Shown here: one piece after another, positions 1 to 6,914 of the stretch
Layout of the letters: every line of letters begins with the position of its first letter
How positions within the stretch are numbered: position 1 is the stretch's first letter
Origin: Vibrio gigantis
GTDB lineage: Bacteria > Pseudomonadota > Gammaproteobacteria > Enterobacterales > Vibrionaceae
Assembly: GCF_024347515.1 (NCBI RefSeq)
Contig: NZ_AP025493.1
Coordinates: forward strand, 992,001-1,056,000
Reading direction: 5' to 3'
Length of the DNA: 64,000 nt
Program-made: the position numbers and the translations under genes
The notes under the pieces: model-generated
Seen by the model: the letters and a program-made list of their open reading frames with translations, nothing else
Told to the model about the DNA's origin: nothing
Databases searched by the model: none

Positions 1-110
1 ATCAAAGCTCGCAATCGGCTGCACTAGCAAACCAAAACCGTACAGGTAGCCAAAACCTCAACAGTCGAGCAAATGAGCTGTATCACTTGGTGGATCGCTT
101 CACTGTCTAA
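1..110 (+). CDS. Methyl-accepting chemotaxis protein, C-terminal end (partial)
   Basis: Only the last 35 codons are in the window; reading frame 3 runs open from position 3 to a TAA at 108-110. The peptide ends ANELYHLVDRFTV, the usual tail of Vibrio chemoreceptors, where a helix of the cytoplasmic signalling bundle ends in a short L-x-x-L-V-x-x-F-x-V sequence. Three further chemoreceptor genes lie in this window, so the family is well represented locally. The sensing domain is outside the window, so the ligand is unknown. A strong terminator follows 54 bp downstream. Confidence 0.75.
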   Translation, partial: QSSQSAALANQNRTGSQNLNSRANELYHLVDRFTV

Positions 111-164
111 TACATTTTCAGTCTAGTAAGCAGTAACCAAATGCTACTTAACATCTAAAACGCA

Positions 165-202
165 TCGGGCTTCAGAATCTCTATTCTGAAGCCCGAATTT
201 TA
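165..202 (+). terminator. Rho-independent terminator after the chemoreceptor
   Basis: A perfect 14-bp stem (165-178 with 183-196, CGGGCTTCAGAAT core) closes on a 4-base loop and is followed by ATTTTAT. It ends the upstream chemoreceptor gene and may also serve the minus-strand gene ending at 243. Confidence 0.9.
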
Positions 203-242
203 TCTAAGGATGATTGGATAACAGAAATAACGCCTAGTAGGG

Positions 243-914
243 CTAAACTCCAGCTTTAACGCAATCTTGATTTAAAGGGCAATGTTCGCACTTTGGCTTA
301 GGATTACAAAACTGCTGCCCATGTTCGACTAACAAGCCATGATAATAGCCATACCTTTTGGTATCTAAGGGAATCACGCTCTCCATCAAACAGCGGAATT
401 TTTCATACGATTTAGGCACATCCAGCCCATTGCGAGTAAAGATTCTTCTCGCGTACGCGTCAATCACAAAAGACGCTTTACCTATCGCATACACCAGAAT
501 AGCATCAGCCGTTTCTCCACCAATCCCTTTCACTTCCAGTAGTTCTTTTCGCAACTGATTCTTATCCTGTTCACGAACAGCAGACATATCGTATTGGTAC
601 TTCGAAAACCACTCTGTCACAGCCTTCAACTTAATGGCTTTCTGATTGTAATAACCACTGGATCGTATTTTCTGGGCAAGATCATCGAGATCCATATCTG
701 CAACCGATCTTGGCTCGCACTTATCACCTAAATTCGTCAATGCCTTTTCTGCATTTTTCCAATTGGTGTTCTGAACCAGAATAGCGCCTAGGATTATCTT
801 GTAAGGGTCGTCCCGTTGCCACCAATCAAAATAGCCATAATGTTGCTCTAGTGTATCGAACACACCGAGTATCAGGTCGTTTGGGCTAATTTCATTATAA
901 TGGCTTGCCGTCAT
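243..914 (-). CDS. Endonuclease III-like HhH-GPD DNA glycosylase family protein
   Basis: A 223-residue protein with the helix-hairpin-helix GPD fold of DNA base-excision glycosylases. The hairpin reads LLEVKGIGGETADAIL and is followed by VIDAYARR, which carries the conserved catalytic Asp. A C-terminal C-x5-C-x2-C-x5-C cluster (FCNPKPKCEHCPLNQDC) would bind a 4Fe-4S cluster. The Lys that makes Nth a bifunctional glycosylase/lyase (in Nth, G-R-K-T-A) is Glu here (G-G-E-T-A), so it is probably monofunctional or a different enzyme. It resembles the uncharacterised endonuclease III-related group. The start lies only 4 bases after the stop of the upstream LysR gene, so the two are probably co-transcribed. 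Substrate unknown. Confidence 0.8.
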   Translation of the reverse strand: MTASHYNEISPNDLILGVFDTLEQHYGYFDWWQRDDPYKIILGAILVQNTNWKNAEKALTNLGDKCEPRSVADMDLDDLAQKIRSSGYYNQKAIKLKAVTEWFSKYQYDMSAVREQDKNQLRKELLEVKGIGGETADAILVYAIGKASFVIDAYARRIFTRNGLDVPKSYEKFRCLMESVIPLDTKRYGYYHGLLVEHGQQFCNPKPKCEHCPLNQDCVKAGV

Positions 915-918
915 AGAA

Positions 919-1788
919 CTAATCTAATTGCTCAGAAAGGAAATCCACCAGCAAACGAACCTTTGAGGACAAGTTACGGTTCTGAGGGTAAAGCGCCCAA
1001 ATCCCCTCTTTATCGTCACGAAAATCGGTCAAAACCTCAACCAACTCACCCGATTCAAGATCTTCACTTACGTAATACTCAGGTAGCTGCACCAAGCCGA
1101 TACTTTGCTTTGCTGCATCTAATAGAGCCAAGCCACTATTACACTTAATTCGGCCATTCACTCGCACCGCGCGAGGGCGCTTGTTCTCTTTAAAACGCCA
1201 GTGTTCAAAGCCACCCACTAAACATTGGTGGTTACTCAGCTCAGAAAGCGTATGAGGCTCACCATAGCGTTCAATGTACTCAGGGCTAGCACACACATAA
1301 AGTTGTCGTTGTGACAGCTTTTTTGCCACGAGGCTTGAATCTTCTAATCTGCCTAAGCGAATCGCCACATCTACACCTGAATCGATAAGATCAAGCTTTT
1401 GGTTAGTTAGCATCAGCTCTAATTCAACTTGCGGATAGAGCTTTAAAAACTTATGCAGAATAGGCGCCAATTGACGTTCGCCATAAGTGACTGGCGCAGT
1501 AACTTTCAAAAGCCCTTTTGGCGTAGATTGCATTTGAGTCACAGCAAGCTCAGCAATTTCTAACCCTTCAACCAACAACTTACATTGTTGATAATAGAGT
1601 TGACCCGCTTCAGTTAAAGAGACTTTACGGGTTGTTCTGTTCAGGAGTTTAACCGCTAGGCGCTCTTCGAGGTTAGCCACTCGTCGGCTGATTTGAGCAA
1701 CTGACGTAGCAAGCTTCTGCGCAGCTCCCGTAAAGCTTTCACGCTCAGCTACGGCTACAAACTCACTTACCCCTTCCCAATTGGCCAT
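919..1788 (-). CDS. LysR-family transcriptional regulator
   Basis: A 289-residue protein of standard LysR length. Residues 1-60 form the winged helix-turn-helix (FVAVAERESFTGAAQKLATSVAQISRRVANLE) and the rest is the periplasmic-binding-like effector domain. It looks like the AaeR/DsdC-related subgroup that begins with a short MANWEGVSEFV-type N-terminus. TAAGGT lies 7 bases before the ATG as ribosome-binding site. It sits directly upstream of the endonuclease III-like gene on the same strand, unusual for LysR genes, which more often face their target. The effector is not predictable from sequence. Confidence 0.88.
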   Translation of the reverse strand: MANWEGVSEFVAVAERESFTGAAQKLATSVAQISRRVANLEERLAVKLLNRTTRKVSLTEAGQLYYQQCKLLVEGLEIAELAVTQMQSTPKGLLKVTAPVTYGERQLAPILHKFLKLYPQVELELMLTNQKLDLIDSGVDVAIRLGRLEDSSLVAKKLSQRQLYVCASPEYIERYGEPHTLSELSNHQCLVGGFEHWRFKENKRPRAVRVNGRIKCNSGLALLDAAKQSIGLVQLPEYYVSEDLESGELVEVLTDFRDDKEGIWALYPQNRNLSSKVRLLVDFLSEQLD

Positions 1789-1988
1789 ACTTTTACCTTA
1801 TGATGAACGATGATTACCCATACAGTGTATTGAAGTTACAAATAAGTGTCACCTAGCTTGATAGGCTCTGCGCATAAATCTGCTCTAGCTACAATCACTC
1901 GAAATCATTCCAACCAATCCCTGACATTTCTAAATATTCCTCACTGAACACTAACAAAATCGTCTTCTCCTCTGACACTCATCTTACC

Positions 1989-2039
1989 ACTTCGTTGGTA
2001 TGTTGGTTCTGTACCGGAACACAGGTACTTCAACAAAGT
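1989..2039 (+). other. Inverted repeat in the leader of the DUF3316 gene
   Basis: Arms ACTTCGTTG (1989-1997) and CAACAAAGT (2031-2039) match at 8 of 9 positions. Between them GGTTC and GGAAC give a second, inner pairing. The element ends 11 bases before the ATG of the next gene, so it could be a structured 5' untranslated leader or a protein-binding dyad. No function is shown. Confidence 0.4.
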
Positions 2040-2050
2040 AAGGTACTCCT

Positions 2051-2398
2051 ATGAAAAAATTAATCATACTTGCATCAACTCTTGTACTCAGCACAACAGC
2101 GTTTGCAGCAACTAAAACAACGATTCAAGAAACAACGCTAAAATCTGATACATTTGTTACTGAAGCGGAAGCATACGATGCAGGAACTAACCTTATGGAT
2201 GAGTTAAGCGCAAAGACACCTTTTGAGCTTTCAAGAGAACTGCCACAGTTCCAACAAACAACAAAATACGATTCGTTTAAAATTGATGACGCGAATATGG
2301 AAGTGAAAAAAATCACTAACATGAACGGTGACATCCATTACCAAGCGAACGTAAAAGTTGACTACCGCTACACATATAAAGACGGCCGTAGCAGCTAA
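2051..2398 (+). CDS. DUF3316-family exported protein
   Basis: A small protein of 115 residues with a clear Sec signal peptide (MKKLIILASTLVLSTTAFA, cleavage expected after AFA), leaving a mature domain of about 96 residues. The mature part resembles the DUF3316 family, which is common in Vibrio as small periplasmic proteins of unknown function; it has no cysteines and ends in a strand-rich stretch (HYQANVKVDYRYTYKDGRSS). It is a single-gene unit: a possible leader hairpin precedes it and a strong terminator follows at 2445. No biochemical role can be assigned. Confidence 0.8.
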   Translation: MKKLIILASTLVLSTTAFAATKTTIQETTLKSDTFVTEAEAYDAGTNLMDELSAKTPFELSRELPQFQQTTKYDSFKIDDANMEVKKITNMNGDIHYQANVKVDYRYTYKDGRSS

Positions 2399-2444
2399 CA
2401 CCGCATTATTTGCAGAGCCCGAAACCAAGCTCGTATCTAAAAAG

Positions 2445-2477
2445 AAAGCCCGCACTCATTGAGTACGGGCTTTTTTA
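2445..2477 (+). terminator. Rho-independent terminator after the DUF3316 gene
   Basis: AAAGCCCG and CGGGCTTT arms, extended by ACTC/GAGT, followed by a run of six T. It also stands downstream of the minus-strand chemoreceptor ending at 2539. Confidence 0.88.
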
Positions 2478-2538
2478 TGGTTCATCACGAATTCATGGGG
2501 ACTAAAAATGAGCCCTACTGCTGGCTCATATTCAAAAC

Positions 2539-4176
2539 CTAAACTTCAAACTGAGAAACAAGACCGTCCAGCATTTCACATTGCTCCGCCAGTGCCATGC
2601 ATGCATTCTCAGCACTGCTTGCCATTTCAACCATCTGCATGGTGCTTTCAGCGATGCGTTGTACGTTCTGATTCACTTCTTCCGATACTTGAGATTGTTG
2701 AGAAGCCGCTGTTGCAATTTGCGTGTTCATCTCGTTCATCATACCGATAGAGTTACGAATCTCACTCAGTGAGGATGCAGCAGTTCCAGCTTGAATAATC
2801 GTCTTCTCACCGCTGATCTTACTTTCATTCATCACGCCAACCGCTTGTTGTGCGCCTTGCTCTAAACGCTCAATCATCGACTGAATTTCACCCGTGCTAT
2901 CTTGCGTTTTACTTGCCAAGGCTCTCACCTCATCAGCCACAACTGCAAACCCACGGCCTTGCTCACCAGCACGAGCTGCTTCAATAGCCGCATTCAACGC
3001 CAATAGGTTAGTTTGCTCTGCAATGCCTCGAATAACACCAAGAATAGAAGCAATGTTCTTCACATCACTATCAAGTTCATGAACAACACCACTTGCATTA
3101 TCAATGTCATGAGCCAGACGTTCAATTGAACTCACAGTTAAGCCTAATGTTTTATCAGCCGACTCAACTTCTCGATTGGCTGTATTACTCGCAGAAGCAG
3201 CATCAAGAGCATTTCCACTTACCGCTTCGCTCGTAGCTTGCATCTCATGAACAGCCGCTGCTACCACTTCGCTTTCTTGCTGCTGATTGGCAGAGAATTG
3301 AGCAACGCTTTGTGTCAGAGACTTAATGTTTTCCATCTCAGAACGTACTGCGTTAGACGCTAAGATCACCTGCTCCACCGTAACGTGGATCTTGCCTACA
3401 AATTGGTTAAATGCAGAACTCAAGCGCGCAATTTCATCACTTCCGTTCACAGCCATACGCTGCGACAAGTCACCATCACCAGAAGCAATTTCACTCATCG
3501 CCTTTTCTACACCTTGGATAGGTCGAACGATAAAACGATTCGACAACCACATCGCAAAGCACGCCGCGAAAACAGCAACGGCCATACCTACTTCAATGAT
3601 CACCTTACTTGCTTCAATCGAGTCGTCAGCTTGCTTACGTAACTCGGCTTGTTTCACTTCAATCAAAGTTCGGATTGAACGCAGTTGCTTACGAATAATG
3701 GCAAACTCAGCGTCAAGCTGATGCGAGTAATCAATATTGTATTGATGAGCATTGGCAGGATCAGCAAACATAGGCTCGTGCAGCGACACCCACTTGCTCA
3801 TCGCGTTCACAAGCTTCGACAGCTCACCGCGAGAAGAAGGATCCAACACACCTGCTGTATATAGAGTTTGCACGCTTTCAAAACGAGGGACCGCTTTGTA
3901 AGCATTATCTCTAAATTCAAATTTTTGGTAATCAATCGCCGCTTGGTCTTTAGCAAGTAAAAGACCTTGAGCTGATGCAATGATTTGGTAGATGTCACGG
4001 TAACCATCTTCTAGGTTGTCTAACACAGGCTGAACAACATTGTTGAGTTCATTATTAATCGCCGCTTGCGCGTTAGATTTAATAACATTAAGTACAGTTA
4101 CAGTTGAGAACACAATCACGATGACCATTAATGGAATCGCGATTTTGCTCCTAATAGAAAGGTTGTTGATACTCAT
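2539..4176 (-). CDS. Methyl-accepting chemotaxis protein with HAMP domain
   Basis: A membrane chemoreceptor of 545 residues counted from the ATG at 4176 (MSINNLSIRSKIAI); longer in-frame starts upstream add a hydrophobic tail that does not fit the family. TM1 is at about 10-30, a helical periplasmic sensing region of some 150 residues follows, then TM2 (about 195-215, VGMAVAVFAACFAMWL) and a HAMP linker (RPIQGVEKAMSEIASGDGDLS). The cytoplasmic hairpin tip EQTNLLALNAAIEAARAGEQ, the CheA/CheW contact region, is near 385-405. It has no CheR-tethering pentapeptide (ends LVSQFEV). Ligand unknown; it stands alone, not in a che operon. Confidence 0.92.
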   Translation of the reverse strand: MSINNLSIRSKIAIPLMVIVIVFSTVTVLNVIKSNAQAAINNELNNVVQPVLDNLEDGYRDIYQIIASAQGLLLAKDQAAIDYQKFEFRDNAYKAVPRFESVQTLYTAGVLDPSSRGELSKLVNAMSKWVSLHEPMFADPANAHQYNIDYSHQLDAEFAIIRKQLRSIRTLIEVKQAELRKQADDSIEASKVIIEVGMAVAVFAACFAMWLSNRFIVRPIQGVEKAMSEIASGDGDLSQRMAVNGSDEIARLSSAFNQFVGKIHVTVEQVILASNAVRSEMENIKSLTQSVAQFSANQQQESEVVAAAVHEMQATSEAVSGNALDAASASNTANREVESADKTLGLTVSSIERLAHDIDNASGVVHELDSDVKNIASILGVIRGIAEQTNLLALNAAIEAARAGEQGRGFAVVADEVRALASKTQDSTGEIQSMIERLEQGAQQAVGVMNESKISGEKTIIQAGTAASSLSEIRNSIGMMNEMNTQIATAASQQSQVSEEVNQNVQRIAESTMQMVEMASSAENACMALAEQCEMLDGLVSQFEV

Positions 4177-4436
4177 AAAGGCTAATAACCACACAGTAAA
4201 TAGGGATGCGGGCATAATATACCGTATCAATATTCAACACTGCTAAGAGTTTGTGAACCTCATCTCATAGCAAACGTTATCGTTCAGGTGTGTGTTGTTT
4301 ATTTAGCCAATGGTCAACGTATACCGGAGCGAACTACTGACAATATTCGACTTATTTGCAGCTAACGCATGCTAACACTGGAGAAGTGCCACAAATAACA
4401 CCATAATATAGGGCTCTAAAATAAGTAGGTAATAAC

Positions 4437-4862
4437 ATGAAAATTTGTGGTGTTGAAATCAAAGGTAACGACGCAGTCATCTGTCTTCTTTCTCTATCTG
4501 ACGGTGTATTTAACATTCCTGATTGCCGAGTATCTAAAGTTGCGATCAGCGACGCTAACGACACACAGAATATGAAAGACTTTCAATTCTCTTTTGCAAA
4601 GTTAATGGAAGATTACCAAGTAGATAAAGTTGTGATTCGCCAACGCCAAACGAAAGGCAAATTTGCTGGCGGTGGTTTCGGCTTCAAACTAGAAGCGGCA
4701 ATTCAGCTCATCGATGGCCTAAACGTTGAAGTGGTTTCTCCAGCTGACATCAAAGAGAGCCTTAAACGTAACCCTCTTATGATGAAATTCAAAGAGACAG
4801 GCCTTAAGCAATACCAAGAAGCACCGTTTACCACGGCTTACGCTTGCTTGATGAAGCGCTAA
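4437..4862 (+). CDS. DUF3010-family protein
   Basis: A cytosolic protein of 141 residues matching my recollection of the DUF3010 family of gammaproteobacteria. It opens with MKICGVEIKGNDAVICLL and contains VDKVVIRQRQTKGKFAGGG followed by VEVVSPADIKESL. The first strand (G-x-E/D then hydrophobic) and the later V-V-I-R and V-x-x-V-x-P strands are suggestive of an RNase H-like fold, but catalytic acidic residues are not convincing, so this is only a fold guess. AGTAGGT precedes the ATG. It is a monocistron with its own terminator. Confidence 0.78.
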   Translation: MKICGVEIKGNDAVICLLSLSDGVFNIPDCRVSKVAISDANDTQNMKDFQFSFAKLMEDYQVDKVVIRQRQTKGKFAGGGFGFKLEAAIQLIDGLNVEVVSPADIKESLKRNPLMMKFKETGLKQYQEAPFTTAYACLMKR

Positions 4863-4891
4863 TCAAAAGTCGCCAAAGTAATTTGTAAAGA

Positions 4892-4918
4892 AAGAGCCTG
4901 TTGAACAGGCTCTTTTTT
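4892..4918 (+). terminator. Rho-independent terminator after the DUF3010 gene
   Basis: AAGAGCCTG / CAGGCTCTT stem with a short TTGAA loop and a following T-run. It also serves as a barrier for the convergent chemoreceptor gene that ends at 4967. Confidence 0.9.
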
Positions 4919-4966
4919 GCATTTGACACTCGGATTTACGAGTTATAACACCACTCACGCCACAGA

Positions 4967-6589
4967 CTAAACAGTAAACTCTTTGAGCCTACGCTGTTGC
5001 TCTTCCGCTAACCTCGCAAGCTCCTCGGTCGCGACCGAGCTTTGTGCAATGCCCGCAACATTCTGGCTAACCACATCCGACACTACTTCTACGTTCTTGG
5101 ATATGTCGCTACTCACGGCCGACTGTTCCTCTGAAGCTGTTGCGACAAGAATATTAACTTCAGAGATTGAGTTAACCGATTCGATGATAGAAGAAAATGC
5201 TTTCGCTACCGACTCGACAGCATCTCTAGATTGCGTGACTAGCTCAATGTTGCTCGACATCTCAATGTTGGTTGCTTCTGACTTCTCTTGAAGTCTTTCG
5301 ATCAAGGTACGAATACTCTCAGTCGATTGCTGAGTTTTGCCTGCTAGGTTTCTAACTTCATCGGCGACAACTGCAAAGCCTCGACCTTGCTCGCCAGCAC
5401 GTGCTGCCTCAATTGCAGCGTTCAACGCCAATAAATTCGTTTGCTCTGACACGCTACTAATCACGTCAATGACAGAGTTGATATCAAGCGAGTATGACTT
5501 CAACTCTTCAAGCGCCTCAGCTGTACTATTCACAGATTCAGAAATCTGACTAGAAATGTCTTCCAAAGCGCTCACTGCCACGTGCCCGTTAGTTACAGAA
5601 TCAGTCGCATTACCCGCCTGCTGCTCGGCATGGCTAGCATTCTGACTTACCTCTTTCGCCGTCATAGACATCTGATTAATTGCTGTCGCAATCTGAGTAA
5701 CTTGATGACTCTCTTCTTGCGCATTGGCTGAGGATTGGGTCATCACAGCACTCAATTCCACAGAAGATGCCGCTACACTCTCTGCGATATTGGTCAGGTC
5801 ATTGATAACTTCGCCAAGATTATCAGCCGAACGGTTGTAGTACTTGGCGAGTATGTTTGCTTCATTATTACCTTCGATATCAGGCAATCTTGTCGTGAGC
5901 TTTTGATTAGATAAGTCTTCTAGCGCGCTACATACACGGTGAATCTTCTGAGAAATTGAATTCGATAATAAGAAGCCTGCAATGAAAGAGGCGAAAACTA
6001 CGATTAACAAGATACCAACCAACATATAAATGGCTTCGTGTATTTCAGTTTCAGCTTCTTCGATTTCCGAAACAACATGAGATGCATAATTTTGAACTCT
6101 ATTTGCCAGTTCATTTCGAATTGAAACACTTATCTCACGCCCTTTTGCTATGTATTCATCTCGTTCGAGTTGTGATACTAGGCCATTTTCGTATGCATCA
6201 AAAACTTCTTTAGCTCTCTTATTATGTTCATAATAATTATCTACATTCCGAATGAAATCTCGATCAAATTCAGATCGACCAACACGGTCAAACAGATTTT
6301 GATAATCGCGATACCACCGTTCGATTTTGTCTCCATAAGCTTTTCGCTCATCATGTGAATATATAGAACGAGTTAAATCGAGTCTCAATTGCCAAAACGG
6401 AATTGTTTGCTCATTAACAACATTCAAAACGACATTAACAGCACTCTTGACTTCCACTGTTGATGACTTGCTAACATCACTTAACTTGCTAGCAGAGTAA
6501 CCGATAGACAAAGACACTGTAGCAAGCGAACATATCGTGAGTAACAAGATGAGCTGCTTAATGGTGAGATTGTTGAACAACTTTTGCAT
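4967..6589 (-). CDS. Methyl-accepting chemotaxis protein with four-helix-type sensing region
   Basis: A chemoreceptor of 540 residues from the ATG at 6589, which has a good GGGAAG ribosome-binding site 5 bases upstream; the open frame extends 21 codons further but lacks one. TM1 is at about 8-28 and TM2 at about 185-210 (MLVGILLIVVFASFIAGFLLS), enclosing a roughly 150-residue periplasmic helical domain rich in charged residues, as in four-helix-bundle receptors. A HAMP segment follows, then the signalling hairpin with EQTNLLALNAAIEAARAGEQ near 386. Ligand unknown. It is separated from the chitinase gene by a terminator and about 200 bp. Confidence 0.92.
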   Translation of the reverse strand: MQKLFNNLTIKQLILLLTICSLATVSLSIGYSASKLSDVSKSSTVEVKSAVNVVLNVVNEQTIPFWQLRLDLTRSIYSHDERKAYGDKIERWYRDYQNLFDRVGRSEFDRDFIRNVDNYYEHNKRAKEVFDAYENGLVSQLERDEYIAKGREISVSIRNELANRVQNYASHVVSEIEEAETEIHEAIYMLVGILLIVVFASFIAGFLLSNSISQKIHRVCSALEDLSNQKLTTRLPDIEGNNEANILAKYYNRSADNLGEVINDLTNIAESVAASSVELSAVMTQSSANAQEESHQVTQIATAINQMSMTAKEVSQNASHAEQQAGNATDSVTNGHVAVSALEDISSQISESVNSTAEALEELKSYSLDINSVIDVISSVSEQTNLLALNAAIEAARAGEQGRGFAVVADEVRNLAGKTQQSTESIRTLIERLQEKSEATNIEMSSNIELVTQSRDAVESVAKAFSSIIESVNSISEVNILVATASEEQSAVSSDISKNVEVVSDVVSQNVAGIAQSSVATEELARLAEEQQRRLKEFTV

Positions 6590-6787
6590 GAATACTTCCC
6601 TAAAGTAAAAATCGAATATTAGTGACACTAACCATGGCCAACATGCTTCCAATCAGTATTGGCAATCCTGTGCGGCATAATGTCACGCCAAATTAACCAT
6701 TTACTCACAATTTTTCTTGTAGGATTTTTCCGACACACATAGTACTCAGAACCTTGCCACATAAGGGATAGATGGCATATATACATA

Positions 6788-6817
6788 ATAAAAAAGAGGC
6801 TCAATTGAGCCTCTTTT
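6788..6817 (-). terminator. Rho-independent terminator after the chitinase gene
   Basis: A fully palindromic 26-mer (6792-6817, AAGAGGCTCAATTGAGCCTCTT core) followed on the minus strand by a T-run. It lies about 100 bp after the chitinase stop codon and upstream of the next chemoreceptor. Confidence 0.88.
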
Positions 6818-6914
6818 AGGATGAGTCGTTCTCTATCAAAGAGGAATTAACAAGAATCAGCAAAGTCAGCCAAGTAACCCATTTGATTAGAACACTAGAC
6901 TCTTTCTTCCATGC

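Noticed and set aside
3326..3721. 131-codon open frame on the plus strand
   Set aside because: Antisense to the chemoreceptor gene; composition and lack of a start signal indicate a shadow frame.
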